Shown here: positions 7,880 through 17,091 of the stretch, one piece after another
How positions within the stretch are numbered: the stretch's first letter is position 1
Layout: every line of letters begins with the position of its first letter
Assembly: GCF_040545875.1 (NCBI RefSeq)
Contig: NZ_JBEPMR010000015.1
Source of the DNA: Faecalicatena_A orotica
GTDB taxonomy: Bacteria; Bacillota; Clostridia; Lachnospirales; Lachnospiraceae
Strand: one strand, 5' to 3'
Length of the DNA stretch: 64,000 bases
Position numbers and translations under genes: made by a program
The notes under the pieces: generated by a model
What the model was told of the DNA's origin: nothing
Databases searched by the model: none
What the model saw: the letters and a program-made list of their open reading frames with translations, nothing else

Positions 7880-9880
7880 TTACTTGTCTTTCATATTCTT
7901 TTTTCTTTTCATGCAAATAAATATACCAGCTATTGCAAGCGATAAAGCACTCAGGTTCACAAGCATTCCTGTATCACTGATGTCCCCGGTTTTTACGCTT
8001 TTCACGCTTTTACCTGTACTGCTGTTCTTCTTGGAATCATCATTTTTAGGCATACCCTCCTTTTTAGGTTCGCTTTTCTTAGCAATTGTAAACTTCTTAA
8101 TCTCTTCCAATCCCATATAATTCATAGTCTCTTCAACAGATGCTTTCATGTAAAATGTTCCTGCCTTATCCGGCACTTTGTCTGTGAAGTTCCCGTTCTT
8201 CGAATCGCTGTATGTAAAAATCACATCTCCATATTTTGCACTCCCGGACGGGGTATTTGCTTTTTCTCCATATGTCCAGCCTTTGATGGCCGGGGCGCTA
8301 ATCCAGCTGTTTGCTGCCTGTGATACTTTAAATTCTCTGATATCTTTTAAAGGCGCGTAATTTTGTGTCTCTTCAACGGATGCCTTAAGATACCATGTTC
8401 CTGCCTTATCCGGCACTTTGTCTGTGAAGTTTCCGTTCTCCGAATCGCTGTATGTAAAGATCACGTCTCCATATTTTGCACTTCCGGACGGGGCATTTGC
8501 TTTTTCTCCATATGTCCAGCCTTTGATGGCCGGGGCGCTGATCCAGCTGTTTGCTATCTGTGATATTGTAAATATTTCAGGTTCAGAGGAAGCCCCGTTG
8601 TTAAAGGTATCCTCCTTCAATTGGGCAGTCACTCTGTATGTTCCTGCATTCTTTGGATTTTCTGTGATTAAATTCCAGACATCACCTTTGTATTCTTCAT
8701 ATACAAACTGCACGTCCCCCGTGCTGCCTGAAATACTTACATCGTTTTTTGATAAACTCACTTCTGTACCGTCATAAATCTTATCGAGTTTTTTCGTTAT
8801 TTCCACACTGCGGTCAAGCTTTGTAATATTAAGATTTACTTTTACAGTCAGCACCTCTGGTCCTTCAGCGCTTGTTCCACATGCATATTCATACATAAAA
8901 AATTGTGCATTGTCTAAGGTAACAGTATTTCCTTCAAGTTTTCCGCCTTGTATCATTTCTACTTTATCTAGATCGATTCCGGGAATTTTACTTGTGATAT
9001 CAAATGAATTACCAGTTACATCTATTGTGGCTGGCAGGATAGGGTTTATAAGCTTTGCATTTAAATTATCATTATTCCCGATATTCAGCCATGTAAGAGG
9101 TGTATTATAACAAGTTAGTATTTCCAGTTTTGTATTATTACTTACATCAAGATTTGAGATTCCTGTATTATTGCATCCCAGTTCTCTTAAATATTTATTA
9201 CCGCTTACATTTATATCCGTTACAGCAGTCCTCCCGCAAAACAGCCTTACTAGTTTTTCGTTATTACTAACATCCACTTTTGCTACATTTGTAATCTCAC
9301 AATTCAGAAGTAATAACTCCTCATTATTACAAACATCTATAGCATCGATACCTGTGTTGTAGCAGTACAAATTAGTTAGTTTTATATTCTTATCAACTTT
9401 TAATTCCTTTATTTTTGTATTATTACAAGTCAAATATAAGAGCTCAGGAAAATGACTTACATCCAGACTAATGATCCCTGTATCATTACAGATCAGATAC
9501 TTTAATGAAGTAAAATTTTCTATTCCAGTTAAATCATATATATTTTTATTGTATGCTACACTAATGTCAGTAACTTTTTTTATTTCATCTGCAGATAGAA
9601 CGTCATCCTTAGGATTCTTGTCAAACTTCTTTACATATTCTCTGAATGCAGCATCCGGAAAGTTCTGTTCTGTAATTTCCACATTACCGGTGGACAATTG
9701 GCCGATACTACTGGATGCAAGATCCGGCGTTGTTTCTTCTACCCCATTTTCCTGACTGCCTTCCTGTGTTACAACTGGTGGTGATACCTCCTGTGCATAG
9801 ACAACTGCCGGGCTGTTTACAGCCGTTATTATCAGTACCGCAGCCATTAAAACAGCTCTCATCCGCTTCCTGTTTTTCAT
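7880..9880 (-). CDS. Secreted leucine-rich-repeat surface protein with two tandem modules and a C-terminal membrane anchor
   Basis: A 666-residue exported protein. The start at 9880 follows GAGGGGG; the in-frame upstream ATG at 10027 would run through the promoter repeats. Residues 1-30 form a signal peptide (MKNRKRM then a hydrophobic core ending VYA). Residues about 80-290 carry roughly nine 20-22-residue repeats of LxxLxCxxTxIxxLDVSxN type, with asparagine and cysteine at the ladder positions. After a linker, two almost identical 80-residue modules (WTYGEKAN...SGSAKYGDVIFTYSDS...KAGT) follow. The C-terminus has VKTGD, a transmembrane helix and KRKK, resembling a degenerate sortase signal. 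It is probably an adhesin or binding protein controlled by the divergent LytTR system. Confidence 0.85.
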   Translation of the reverse strand: MKNRKRMRAVLMAAVLIITAVNSPAVVYAQEVSPPVVTQEGSQENGVEETTPDLASSSIGQLSTGNVEITEQNFPDAAFREYVKKFDKNPKDDVLSADEIKKVTDISVAYNKNIYDLTGIENFTSLKYLICNDTGIISLDVSHFPELLYLTCNNTKIKELKVDKNIKLTNLYCYNTGIDAIDVCNNEELLLLNCEITNVAKVDVSNNEKLVRLFCGRTAVTDINVSGNKYLRELGCNNTGISNLDVSNNTKLEILTCYNTPLTWLNIGNNDNLNAKLINPILPATIDVTGNSFDITSKIPGIDLDKVEMIQGGKLEGNTVTLDNAQFFMYEYACGTSAEGPEVLTVKVNLNITKLDRSVEITKKLDKIYDGTEVSLSKNDVSISGSTGDVQFVYEEYKGDVWNLITENPKNAGTYRVTAQLKEDTFNNGASSEPEIFTISQIANSWISAPAIKGWTYGEKANAPSGSAKYGDVIFTYSDSENGNFTDKVPDKAGTWYLKASVEETQNYAPLKDIREFKVSQAANSWISAPAIKGWTYGEKANTPSGSAKYGDVIFTYSDSKNGNFTDKVPDKAGTFYMKASVEETMNYMGLEEIKKFTIAKKSEPKKEGMPKNDDSKKNSSTGKSVKSVKTGDISDTGMLVNLSALSLAIAGIFICMKRKKNMKDK
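8129..8568. repeat. Tandem 240-bp coding repeat
   Basis: Within the LRR gene, 8129-8328 and 8369-8568 are near-identical with a period of exactly 240 bp (80 codons). Only scattered substitutions separate the copies, many of them silent, which suggests recent duplication or ongoing homogenisation. Confidence 0.9.
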
Positions 9881-9919
9881 AATTTCCGGTCCCCCTCTTT
9901 GAGTATTAAGTCTTCTTTT

Positions 9920-9947
9920 ATCATAACAAATAGGCAGAAACCGACAA
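9920..9947 (-). promoter_or_regulatory. Candidate promoter of the LRR gene
   Basis: On the minus strand TTGTCG (9942-9947) is 16 bp from TATGAT (9920-9925), the latter preceded by TG plus one base (extended -10). The -35 overlaps the first of the three direct repeats at 9933-9987, as expected for an activator-dependent promoter. Confidence 0.5.
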
Positions 9948-9987
9948 TGAACTGGCTGAAATTTGCAGATTTTGGCCGAAAATTGCA
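9933..9987. promoter_or_regulatory. Three phased direct repeats, candidate LytTR-regulator binding sites
   Basis: GGCAGAAACCGACA (9933), GGCTGAAATTTGCA (9954) and GGCCGAAAATTGCA (9974) repeat at 21- and 20-bp intervals, so all lie on one face of the helix. LytTR-domain regulators typically bind direct repeats about two helical turns apart, upstream of or overlapping the -35. The location between the LytTR regulator gene and the LRR gene fits. Confidence 0.6.
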
Positions 9988-10065
9988 TTGTTTCATCACC
10001 ATTTTTCATGTAAAATGGGGTTGACAAAAAATATTTATATTGACATAAGATAGTTAGGAGACAGT

Positions 10066-10788
10066 ATGAAAGCAGCTATTATAGATGACCTTTTAGAATG
10101 TCAAAATGAGATCCGGGATTGTCTTCATCGTTTTTTTACAGAACATTATGCCAAAGACCCTGTTCAGATTGAAAGCTTTTTTAGTGGGGAAGAATTTCTG
10201 ACAGGTTATACTAAAGACTCTTTTGACCTTATTTTTATTGACCAGTATATGCACGGGCTGTCCGGAATTGAAACGGCTGAAGGGATCAGAAAAATTGATG
10301 AGCTCGTCGTTCTGGTGTTTATTACCAACAGCCGCGAACATGCTATAGACAGCTACCACGTCAGGGCGGGAGGGTATCTGCTAAAACCATTTTCTTATGA
10401 TGATTTTAAGCAGACGCTGACTCTGGCAGGCATCGCAAAGCTGAGAAATGCGAGATTCATCTCTATAGAAAATGATAAAATACTGCTGCGTGAAATTCTC
10501 TGGTGTGATTTAGACGGACATTATATACAGATCCATACAACGCAGCGGGGGATTCTGCGCTACCGCATCCCGTTCAGTACAGCGGCGGCTATGCTGAACT
10601 ACCCGCAGTTTCTGACCTGCTATAAAGGATGTATGGTGAATCTTGACCATGTGGAGAAAATAGACGGGCTGCATTTTGTGCTGACAACAGGGGATAGAAT
10701 TCTTTTTTCTAAAAGAGATAAAAAGAAGATTGAAAGTGACTATCACACGTATCTTTTTCAAAAAGCGAGGGAGGATGATTTGTTATGA
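10066..10788 (+). CDS. LytTR-family response regulator
   Basis: A 240-residue two-component regulator. The receiver domain (about 1-120) has the acidic pair D7/D8, the phosphoacceptor D59 in LIFIDQYMHG, and the conserved lysine in LLKPF near 108. The LytTR DNA-binding domain (about 135-235) has the typical ISIENDKILLREILWCDLDGHYIQIHT start and FLTCYKGCMVNLDHV centre. It overlaps the kinase gene by 4 bases (ATGA) and is divergent from the LRR gene, its most likely target. AgrA-like in layout, but no AgrD/AgrB peptide genes are adjacent. Confidence 0.92.
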   Translation: MKAAIIDDLLECQNEIRDCLHRFFTEHYAKDPVQIESFFSGEEFLTGYTKDSFDLIFIDQYMHGLSGIETAEGIRKIDELVVLVFITNSREHAIDSYHVRAGGYLLKPFSYDDFKQTLTLAGIAKLRNARFISIENDKILLREILWCDLDGHYIQIHTTQRGILRYRIPFSTAAAMLNYPQFLTCYKGCMVNLDHVEKIDGLHFVLTTGDRILFSKRDKKKIESDYHTYLFQKAREDDLL

Positions 10789-12128
10789 TTGATACATTCA
10801 TGGTACTTTTGTTTCCCTTCCTTGATTTTATACCTTTTGCAGTGCCCCGGTATCTGATGTTCCGTGATAAACTGCGGATTCCGTTTAAATATGTCATGGT
10901 GCTGATTATAAGTGTGTCCGCGCTCAACAGCCTGTCCTTTTACTTAATTAATGCAGGCGGGTATGAGATGGCGGTACAATGGACCACCCTCATGCGCTAT
11001 GTATTTATGCTCATCAATCTCACGCTTTCCTTTGCACTGATCAGAGAAAGCTTTCCAAAGCTGATGTTTACTTATCTGCTTATATTTGCATGGTCCTTTT
11101 TTGTTTTTGGCAACGCCAACTTTATTGAGAGCAGATTTTTCTGGGATTTCTCTGACCGGCACCCGTATCTGGTTTACAATATTGCCCGGGTTATCATTTA
11201 TCTCATTACCTGCCCGATTCTTCTCCGGTTCTTTTCACATACGATTATGGAAGCGATGAAGATACAGGATACTGCCCTATGGAAACATCTGTGGAAAATC
11301 CCGCTTTTTTCGGCATTGTTTGGAATGCTGTACTGCTTTAATGATGATATCTATGCGTATGCAACCTGGCAATTTATCATATCCCGTTATCTGATGCTGT
11401 TTGGTACATGCTATGTCTCCTATGTTGCACTAAAAGTACTGGAATTATCTAAAAGCCGCACACAGCTGGAGGATGCTTTAAAATATGCCGACCAGAGCAT
11501 AATGGCACAGAAGAAACAGTTCGACTCTCTGTCACAGCATATGGGAGCCATGCGCAAAGCCAGACACGACCTGCGGCAGCATCTGGCGGTTGTGCAGTCG
11601 TATATAGATAAAGATGACAGAACAGGCCTGAAGAATTATATTGACCTGTATAGAAGCGAGCTTCCGCCTGATATACTGGAATCGTACTGCCACAATGACG
11701 TCGTCGATGCCATTGTCTGTTACTATGCAGGGATGGCAAAAGATTATAAAATTCTCTTTGACACGAAGATTGATTATCCTGATTCCTGTCCCATTACAGA
11801 AACAGATATGACAGTACTACTGGGTAATCTTCTGGAAAATGCAGTAGAAGCCTGCCAGCGTCAGTCCTCAGGCCAGAAATTTATTAAACTGAGGATCAAA
11901 CGCCACGGCAGTTCAGAATTACTGATCCTGACAGATAACAGCTGTATAATTCCTGTAACCTTTCAGGACGGCATACCCATGTCCTCGAAGCGGAAGGGAA
12001 TGGGTGTCGGCGCGTCCTCTATACAAGACATTGCAGAGCGTTATCATGGTACAGTACGGTTTGAATGGAAAGAGGATGTTTTTTATGCTTCTGTGCTGCT
12101 TCAGTATGAAAATTCAGGGGATCGGTAA
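10785..12128 (+). CDS. AgrC-like sensor histidine kinase (GHKL domain)
   Basis: A 447-residue membrane kinase. The N-terminal half has about six transmembrane segments (residues 1-215). A coiled region follows, then the dimerisation motif MRKARHDLRQHL near residue 261 with the phosphoacceptor histidine. The GHKL ATPase domain has the N-box LLGNLLENAVEAC (about 347) and the glycine-rich GMGVGASSIQDIAERY (about 405). It phosphorylates the response regulator encoded 4 bases upstream. The signal is unknown: no peptide precursor gene was seen beside it. It is convergent with the dehydrogenase gene with about 20 bases between and no evident terminator. Confidence 0.92.
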   Translation: MIDTFMVLLFPFLDFIPFAVPRYLMFRDKLRIPFKYVMVLIISVSALNSLSFYLINAGGYEMAVQWTTLMRYVFMLINLTLSFALIRESFPKLMFTYLLIFAWSFFVFGNANFIESRFFWDFSDRHPYLVYNIARVIIYLITCPILLRFFSHTIMEAMKIQDTALWKHLWKIPLFSALFGMLYCFNDDIYAYATWQFIISRYLMLFGTCYVSYVALKVLELSKSRTQLEDALKYADQSIMAQKKQFDSLSQHMGAMRKARHDLRQHLAVVQSYIDKDDRTGLKNYIDLYRSELPPDILESYCHNDVVDAIVCYYAGMAKDYKILFDTKIDYPDSCPITETDMTVLLGNLLENAVEACQRQSSGQKFIKLRIKRHGSSELLILTDNSCIIPVTFQDGIPMSSKRKGMGVGASSIQDIAERYHGTVRFEWKEDVFYASVLLQYENSGDR

Positions 12129-12148
12129 TAAAAAAGTGATAATAATTC

Positions 12149-13105
12149 TTAATTTACCACATTCTGCGGAGTCCCGTGCATAAATGCTTCCAGATTCTCT
12201 ACTGCAATATTCATCAGCCTCTGTCTGGATTCTTTGGGTGCCCAGCTTATATGCGGTGTTATGATACAGTTCTTTGCCCCGAGCAGCGGATTATCTCCCC
12301 TGATTGGTTCTGCAGATACGACATCAAGGCCTGCTGCATAAACTTTTCCACTGTCAAGAGCCTCCCGCAGATCCTGTTCATTGATCAGCGGACCTCTTGA
12401 ATTATTCAGTATGATGACTCCATCCTTCATCTTATTGATATTCTGTTTATTAATGATTCCTTCTGTCTCCGGAAACAGGGGGCAGTGAAGGGAAATCACA
12501 TCGGAAGCAGAAAATAATTCTTCCAGTCCGGCATATCTGCATGTTTCTGTTACAAGCTCTGGATTCCTGAACTTATCATATGCAAGCACATTCATTCCAA
12601 ATGCCTGTGCAAGTCTGCCTGTATTCTGGCCAATCCGTCCGTACCCAATGATCCCCATTGTCTTGCCCGCGAGTTCGATCAGAGGATAATCCCAGAAACA
12701 CCAGTCCGGATTATTTTCCCATCTACCTTCGTGTACCGCCTGACTATGATGTGCCGTATGGTGGCATATTTCCAAAAGCATAGCCATCGCAAACTGGCCG
12801 ACTGCGGTTGTTCCATAGGTGGGAATATTGCAGACCGGAATGTTCCTCTTTCTTGCCGCTTTGATATCTATCACATTGTAGCCGGTTGCCAGAACACCGA
12901 TATAACGGATCTCCGGACAATGCTTCAGAGTTTCCTCTGTTATTGGTACTTTATTTACAATAACAGCCTGTGCATTCCCAATCCTCTCTACTATATCTTC
13001 AGGGGCTGTACGGTCATATACTGTTAATTCCCCTAATTTTTCCAAATTATCCCAGCTTAAATCTCCGGGATTCTCAGTATATCCATCTAATACTACTATC
13101 TTCAT
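12149..13105 (-). CDS. D-isomer 2-hydroxyacid dehydrogenase (glycerate/hydroxypyruvate reductase-like)
   Basis: A 318-residue NAD(P)H-dependent dehydrogenase that interconverts a 2-oxoacid and its D-2-hydroxyacid. The Rossmann motif is GIIGYGRIGQNTG (about 151-163). The catalytic arginine is in NNSRGPLINE (about 234), the glutamate in VVSAEPIRG (about 262) and the histidine in TPHISWAP (about 283). Length and motifs resemble glycerate dehydrogenases. It is the last gene of the CoA-transferase/lyase/transketolase unit, 20 bases after the transketolase C-terminal subunit, so it may reduce or oxidise a hydroxy- or oxoacid made by that pathway; substrate not determinable. Confidence 0.9.
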   Translation of the reverse strand: MKIVVLDGYTENPGDLSWDNLEKLGELTVYDRTAPEDIVERIGNAQAVIVNKVPITEETLKHCPEIRYIGVLATGYNVIDIKAARKRNIPVCNIPTYGTTAVGQFAMAMLLEICHHTAHHSQAVHEGRWENNPDWCFWDYPLIELAGKTMGIIGYGRIGQNTGRLAQAFGMNVLAYDKFRNPELVTETCRYAGLEELFSASDVISLHCPLFPETEGIINKQNINKMKDGVIILNNSRGPLINEQDLREALDSGKVYAAGLDVVSAEPIRGDNPLLGAKNCIITPHISWAPKESRQRLMNIAVENLEAFMHGTPQNVVN

Positions 13106-13125
13106 ATCTTTCTCCTTATTCTTTA

Positions 13126-14064
13126 TTACTTTCTCAGGATTACTTTTCTTACAGCTTCTTTGACCGCCTCTTTGTCTAATCCGTATTTTTCCATTAATTC
13201 CCCGGGCTGTCCTGACTCTCCAAAACTATCATGAACACCAACCATTTCCAGCGGCACCGGTAGCTGTGTTACAAGGCGCTCTGCTACGGCGCTCCCCATT
13301 CCGCCTGCAATCTGGTGTTCCTCTGCCGTAACTGCACATCCCGTTTTTTTTACCGCGCTGAGTATACATTCTTCATCCAATGGCTTAACAGTATGCAGGT
13401 TAATCACCATAACATCAATTCCCTCCGCCGACATTTCTTCTGCTGCCGCTAACGCCTCATAGACCATTGCGCCATTTGCAAATATGGTTACATCTTTGCC
13501 ATCTCTCATCTTATTTGCTTTACCGATTAAGAATGGACTATCAGCATCTGTAACAACCGGTACTGCTTCCCTGCCAAACCTAATAAAACACGGACCTTTC
13601 ATTTCTGCGGCAGCAAGCGTTGCTTTCCTTGTCTCCTGCGCATCACAAGGAACGATTACAGTCATCCCCGGCAGTGTCCTCATGAGCGCAACATCTTCGA
13701 GAGCCTGATGAGTCGCCCCGTCAGGACCCACAGATATGCCTGCATGTGCACCCGCCAGTTTGACATTCAGATTGTTATAGCAGACTGTGGTGCGGATCTG
13801 GTCCCATGCCCTTCCGGCAAGAAATACACAATATGTAGATGCAAAAGGAATTATGCCTGTTAGTGCCAGGCCTGCTGCCGTTCCAATCATATCCTGCTCC
13901 GCAATCCCCATATCAAGAAACATTTCCGGATACTTATCCTGAATCCATACCGTTCTCGTTGATTTTGCCACATCGGCATCCAGAACCATAATTTTATCAT
14001 TATTCCCGCACAGTTCCAGAAGGGCCTGGCCATAGCCATCGCGCATCGGTACTTTTTTACACAT
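13126..14064 (-). CDS. Transketolase, C-terminal subunit
   Basis: The pyrimidine-binding and C-terminal part of a split, thiamine-diphosphate-dependent transketolase (312 residues). DADVAKSTRT and DMGIAEQDMIGTAAG (the glutamate that activates ThDP) are near residues 30-62; HAGISVGPDGATHQALEDVALMR is near 110. The start at 14064 follows GGAGGT and overlaps the N-terminal subunit gene by 8 bases. Transfers two-carbon ketol units together with that subunit. Split transketolases beside catabolic genes often act on special sugars, such as apulose phosphate, rather than the central pentose pathway; the substrate here is unknown. Confidence 0.9.
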   Translation of the reverse strand: MCKKVPMRDGYGQALLELCGNNDKIMVLDADVAKSTRTVWIQDKYPEMFLDMGIAEQDMIGTAAGLALTGIIPFASTYCVFLAGRAWDQIRTTVCYNNLNVKLAGAHAGISVGPDGATHQALEDVALMRTLPGMTVIVPCDAQETRKATLAAAEMKGPCFIRFGREAVPVVTDADSPFLIGKANKMRDGKDVTIFANGAMVYEALAAAEEMSAEGIDVMVINLHTVKPLDEECILSAVKKTGCAVTAEEHQIAGGMGSAVAERLVTQLPVPLEMVGVHDSFGESGQPGELMEKYGLDKEAVKEAVRKVILRK

Positions 14065-14905
14065 GAAAACCACCTCCATTTTCGATTTCTTTTCCCTGAA
14101 TTTCTCTGATTGCCTGGGCAAGCTGCTCCATATCCGGAGGATTCCCATGCCAGATACAGTCGTTTTCCATGTAAGACACGCCTTTGCCCTTGACCGTATG
14201 AGCGATAAGCACTGTGGGCTGGTCCGTACATTTTTGGGCAGACTCAAATGCACAAAGGACCATCTCCAAATCATGCCCGTTTAATTCAATCACATTCCAT
14301 CCGAAATCCCGCCATTTCTGTGCCAGGTCACCCAGTCCTTTTATATTTTCCACCCAGCCATCCAACTGGACACGGTTATAATCCACGATGGCACAGAGAT
14401 TATTCAGACAATGCTGCGCCGCAGTCATAACTGCCTCCCATATCTGCCCTTCCTGAAGTTCTCCATCTCCCATCAGGCAGTATACCCTGCTGTCTATATT
14501 CTGCTTCTTTAATCCGATGGCAATTCCATTGGATATCGACAGCCCCTGTCCGAGAGAACCGCTAGAACAATCCAGCCCCGGCGTGTGTCCCCTGTGGGGA
14601 TGCCCCTGAAGTATAGAGCCTAATTGACGCAATGTATCAAGTTCTCCAACAGGGAAAAATCCTTTTCTGGCCAGTACACTGTACAGGACCGGTGCCACGT
14701 GTCCTTTTGATAAAATAAACCGATCCCTCATATTCCAGTTCGGATTAAGAGGATCTATCTTCATGATTCCCCCAAAATACAGGGCTGTCAGCAGTTCCAC
14801 CGATGACAGGGATCCCCCCGGGTGCCCTGAACCTGCATTGTGAATCATAGTGACAATATCTTCCCGGACTATCCGGCACATTTCAAGTAATTCCTGTTTC
14901 TCCAT
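14057..14905 (-). CDS. Transketolase, N-terminal subunit
   Basis: The ThDP diphosphate-binding half of the split transketolase (282 residues). HNAGSGHPGGSLSSVELL near residue 22, SKGHVAPVLYSVL near 68, and the ThDP motif MGDGELQEGQIWEA (GDG-type, about 147) with VDYNRVQLDG near 175 are diagnostic. It pairs with the following C-terminal subunit, whose start overlaps its stop by 8 bases, so the two are probably made in equal amounts. A 61-base gap separates it from the HMG-CoA-lyase gene. Confidence 0.92.
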   Translation of the reverse strand: MEKQELLEMCRIVREDIVTMIHNAGSGHPGGSLSSVELLTALYFGGIMKIDPLNPNWNMRDRFILSKGHVAPVLYSVLARKGFFPVGELDTLRQLGSILQGHPHRGHTPGLDCSSGSLGQGLSISNGIAIGLKKQNIDSRVYCLMGDGELQEGQIWEAVMTAAQHCLNNLCAIVDYNRVQLDGWVENIKGLGDLAQKWRDFGWNVIELNGHDLEMVLCAFESAQKCTDQPTVLIAHTVKGKGVSYMENDCIWHGNPPDMEQLAQAIREIQGKEIENGGGFHV

Positions 14906-14966
14906 TCTTATCCTCCTTTATGTTTCGGCGTTGACATCTGTTCTAAATCTGATCAGTCTGTTTATC

Positions 14967-15875
14967 TTACTCCTGTGTGATGATACACGGCTTCTCGGGA
15001 ATATGAATTTGATGTCCGCTGAAATTGCCGTCGATCTCCTTCATAGTATATTTTGCTGTTTCTAAAAGCTTCTCAAAATTAATACCTGTATCATATCCAG
15101 ATTTATTCAGCATGTATACTAAGTCTTCCGAAGAAGTATTTCCCGATGCTCCCGGGGCGAACGGACAGCCGCCCAGACCTCCGACAGCAGCCTGTACACT
15201 GTCAGCCCCGTTTTCAATCGCTACATAGCTATTCAAAATCCCCATATTTCTTGTGTCATGAATATGTACATTAAATTCATCCTCCGGAAATTCAGTCTTC
15301 ACTGTCCTGAACACTTTCTGTACGAGAGCAGGATAAGCCATACCGACTGTATCACACAATGTAAATGCATGAATTCCGATGTTTCTTAACTTTCCTATCA
15401 ACTCCAAAAGTGCATCGACAGACATTTCACCCTCGAACGGACACCCGAATACAGTTGCAATATCCTGAGTCAGCTTCAGATCCGGATATGTATCCCTGAT
15501 TTTTTTTAGCTCATTTATCGACTGTTCATGAGTCCGTTTTACATTTGCCTGATTGTGTGACACACTCAGGGAAATTACTGGGTTTACCTCCTTCAGCCCT
15601 GCTTCGGCAGCGGCACGTGCTCCGTAGAAATTAGGAACAAGCGCAAAAAAATCTATCCCCTTATATTTGTCCAGTACCGCCTCTGTAACCTCTTTCGCAT
15701 CCCTCATCTGCGGAATTGCCTTTGGACTTACAAAGGAAGTTATTTGTATTTTTTTATATCCTGACTGTACAAGACCGTCTATAACTTTTAATTTTATCTT
15801 CGTGGGAATGAATTCCTTAACATTCTGAAAACCATCTCTCGGGCCTATTTCTACTACTTTTATTATTTTATTCAT
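14967..15875 (-). CDS. Hydroxymethylglutaryl-CoA lyase family protein
   Basis: A 302-residue TIM-barrel acyl-CoA lyase. Conserved features are the IGPRDGFQN metal/substrate segment (residues 11-19), HIHDTRNMG (metal-binding histidines, about 205) and the catalytic-cysteine loop GGLGGCPFAPGASGN (about 233-247). The classic enzyme cleaves HMG-CoA into acetyl-CoA and acetoacetate; relatives cleave other branched 3-hydroxyacyl-CoAs. It lies 22 bases after a CaiB-type CoA-transferase that could supply the CoA thioester from a free acid, which supports a catabolic role. Confidence 0.9.
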   Translation of the reverse strand: MNKIIKVVEIGPRDGFQNVKEFIPTKIKLKVIDGLVQSGYKKIQITSFVSPKAIPQMRDAKEVTEAVLDKYKGIDFFALVPNFYGARAAAEAGLKEVNPVISLSVSHNQANVKRTHEQSINELKKIRDTYPDLKLTQDIATVFGCPFEGEMSVDALLELIGKLRNIGIHAFTLCDTVGMAYPALVQKVFRTVKTEFPEDEFNVHIHDTRNMGILNSYVAIENGADSVQAAVGGLGGCPFAPGASGNTSSEDLVYMLNKSGYDTGINFEKLLETAKYTMKEIDGNFSGHQIHIPEKPCIITQE

Positions 15876-15897
15876 TCAATTACACTCCTATTTTTTG

Positions 15898-17091
15898 TTA
15901 TATTGCCTTTTCATCCATTAATTCCTCATAATCATCATGCGACATCCCCAGCTTTTCAGTGAGAATTTCTTCCGTGTGCTGCCCCAGCAGAGGTGCCGGA
16001 CGGCTGATCTCTATTTTCTTATTCGTAAACTTCAGCTGATTTCCAGTGACCTTCATTTTTCCAGCAACAGGATGTTCCAGATCCACAAACATTTCTCTTG
16101 CACCCGCGATGTGGGGGTCCTTTGCCACTCTGTCGATCGTATTGATTGGAGCGGACGGAATGCCGGCTTTCAACAGTATATCTACAATATCGTCGATCTT
16201 CCTTGTTCTTGTCCACTGCTCGATTATTGCCTTCAGCGGTTCATGATTTTCCACCCGCTTAACATTTGACGAAAACCGTTCTTCTTCAAGTTCCGAAATA
16301 TTCAGAACCGTTTTCAAAAACTCATACAACTTGTCATTTCCGCAGGCTATGATTACCATGCCGTCTACTGCCTCAAACGAATCATAGGGATAAATTGCCT
16401 CGTAGCGATTACCGATAGGGGTTGGCACTCTTCCCGTGCAAAGATAGATCATGTTAATTATTTCTAAAGATGAGACCATAGAGTCTACCAGTGAAACATC
16501 GACCTTATCCCCCTCGCCGGTCTTAAGCCGGTTCACATAAGCCGCCAGAACACCGACACAGCAGCTAATTCCACCCATTACGTCTGAAATAGCGGTACCT
16601 GTTCTGGTCGGCTGCCCGCCCGGCCAGCCTGTAGTACTCATCAGTCCGCTCATCGCCTGCCCTAATATGTCATATCCCGGTCTGCTGGAATATGGGCCAT
16701 AGTGTCCGAATCCTGAAACAGCGCCATATACGATTGCCGGATTTATTTTTCTTAAGTCCTCATAGCCCAGACCAAGCTTCTCCATCACACCGGGACGATA
16801 ATTCTCAAGGACAATATCACTTTGTCTTACCAGTTCACGGAAAATTTCCCTGCCTCGTTCACTTTTCAGATTAAGTGTCATCCCCTTTTTATTCCTGTTC
16901 AAATTCATATAATATGCACTTTCTCCATTTACAATCGGGGCGTTGCGTCTTGCATCATCTCCTTTTCCGGGCATTTCGATCTTAATAACTTCGGCCCCCA
17001 TATCAGCCAGCATCATGCCGCAGTAAGGTCCTGCCAGAACACGGGTCAGATCCAGCACTTTTACACCATCTAATAAACCTTTTCCATTCAT
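15898..17091 (-). CDS. CaiB/BaiF family (class III) CoA-transferase
   Basis: A 397-residue CoA-transferase. The N-terminus KVLDLTRVLAGPYCGMMLADMGAEVIKIE is the family signature. The catalytic aspartate is D141 in RPGYDILGQAMSG (equivalent to Asp169 of formyl-CoA transferase). The MNLNRNKKGMTLNL block near 62 and the C-terminal LGQHTEEIL are also typical. It moves CoA from a donor such as succinyl- or acetyl-CoA to a carboxylic acid. It opens the unit that continues with the lyase, so it likely activates the acid that the lyase cleaves. The substrate cannot be read from sequence. Confidence 0.92.
   Translation of the reverse strand: MNGKGLLDGVKVLDLTRVLAGPYCGMMLADMGAEVIKIEMPGKGDDARRNAPIVNGESAYYMNLNRNKKGMTLNLKSERGREIFRELVRQSDIVLENYRPGVMEKLGLGYEDLRKINPAIVYGAVSGFGHYGPYSSRPGYDILGQAMSGLMSTTGWPGGQPTRTGTAISDVMGGISCCVGVLAAYVNRLKTGEGDKVDVSLVDSMVSSLEIINMIYLCTGRVPTPIGNRYEAIYPYDSFEAVDGMVIIACGNDKLYEFLKTVLNISELEEERFSSNVKRVENHEPLKAIIEQWTRTRKIDDIVDILLKAGIPSAPINTIDRVAKDPHIAGAREMFVDLEHPVAGKMKVTGNQLKFTNKKIEISRPAPLLGQHTEEILTEKLGMSHDDYEELMDEKAI

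Noticed and set aside
9881..10027. Upstream start for the LRR protein
   Set aside because: It would translate through the direct repeats and promoter, and the signal peptide would no longer be N-terminal.
10021..10049. TTGACA-N17-CATAAG as the promoter of the response-regulator gene
   Set aside because: The start site would fall on or next to the ribosome binding site, leaving almost no leader; the -10 match is weak. Not listed as a feature.
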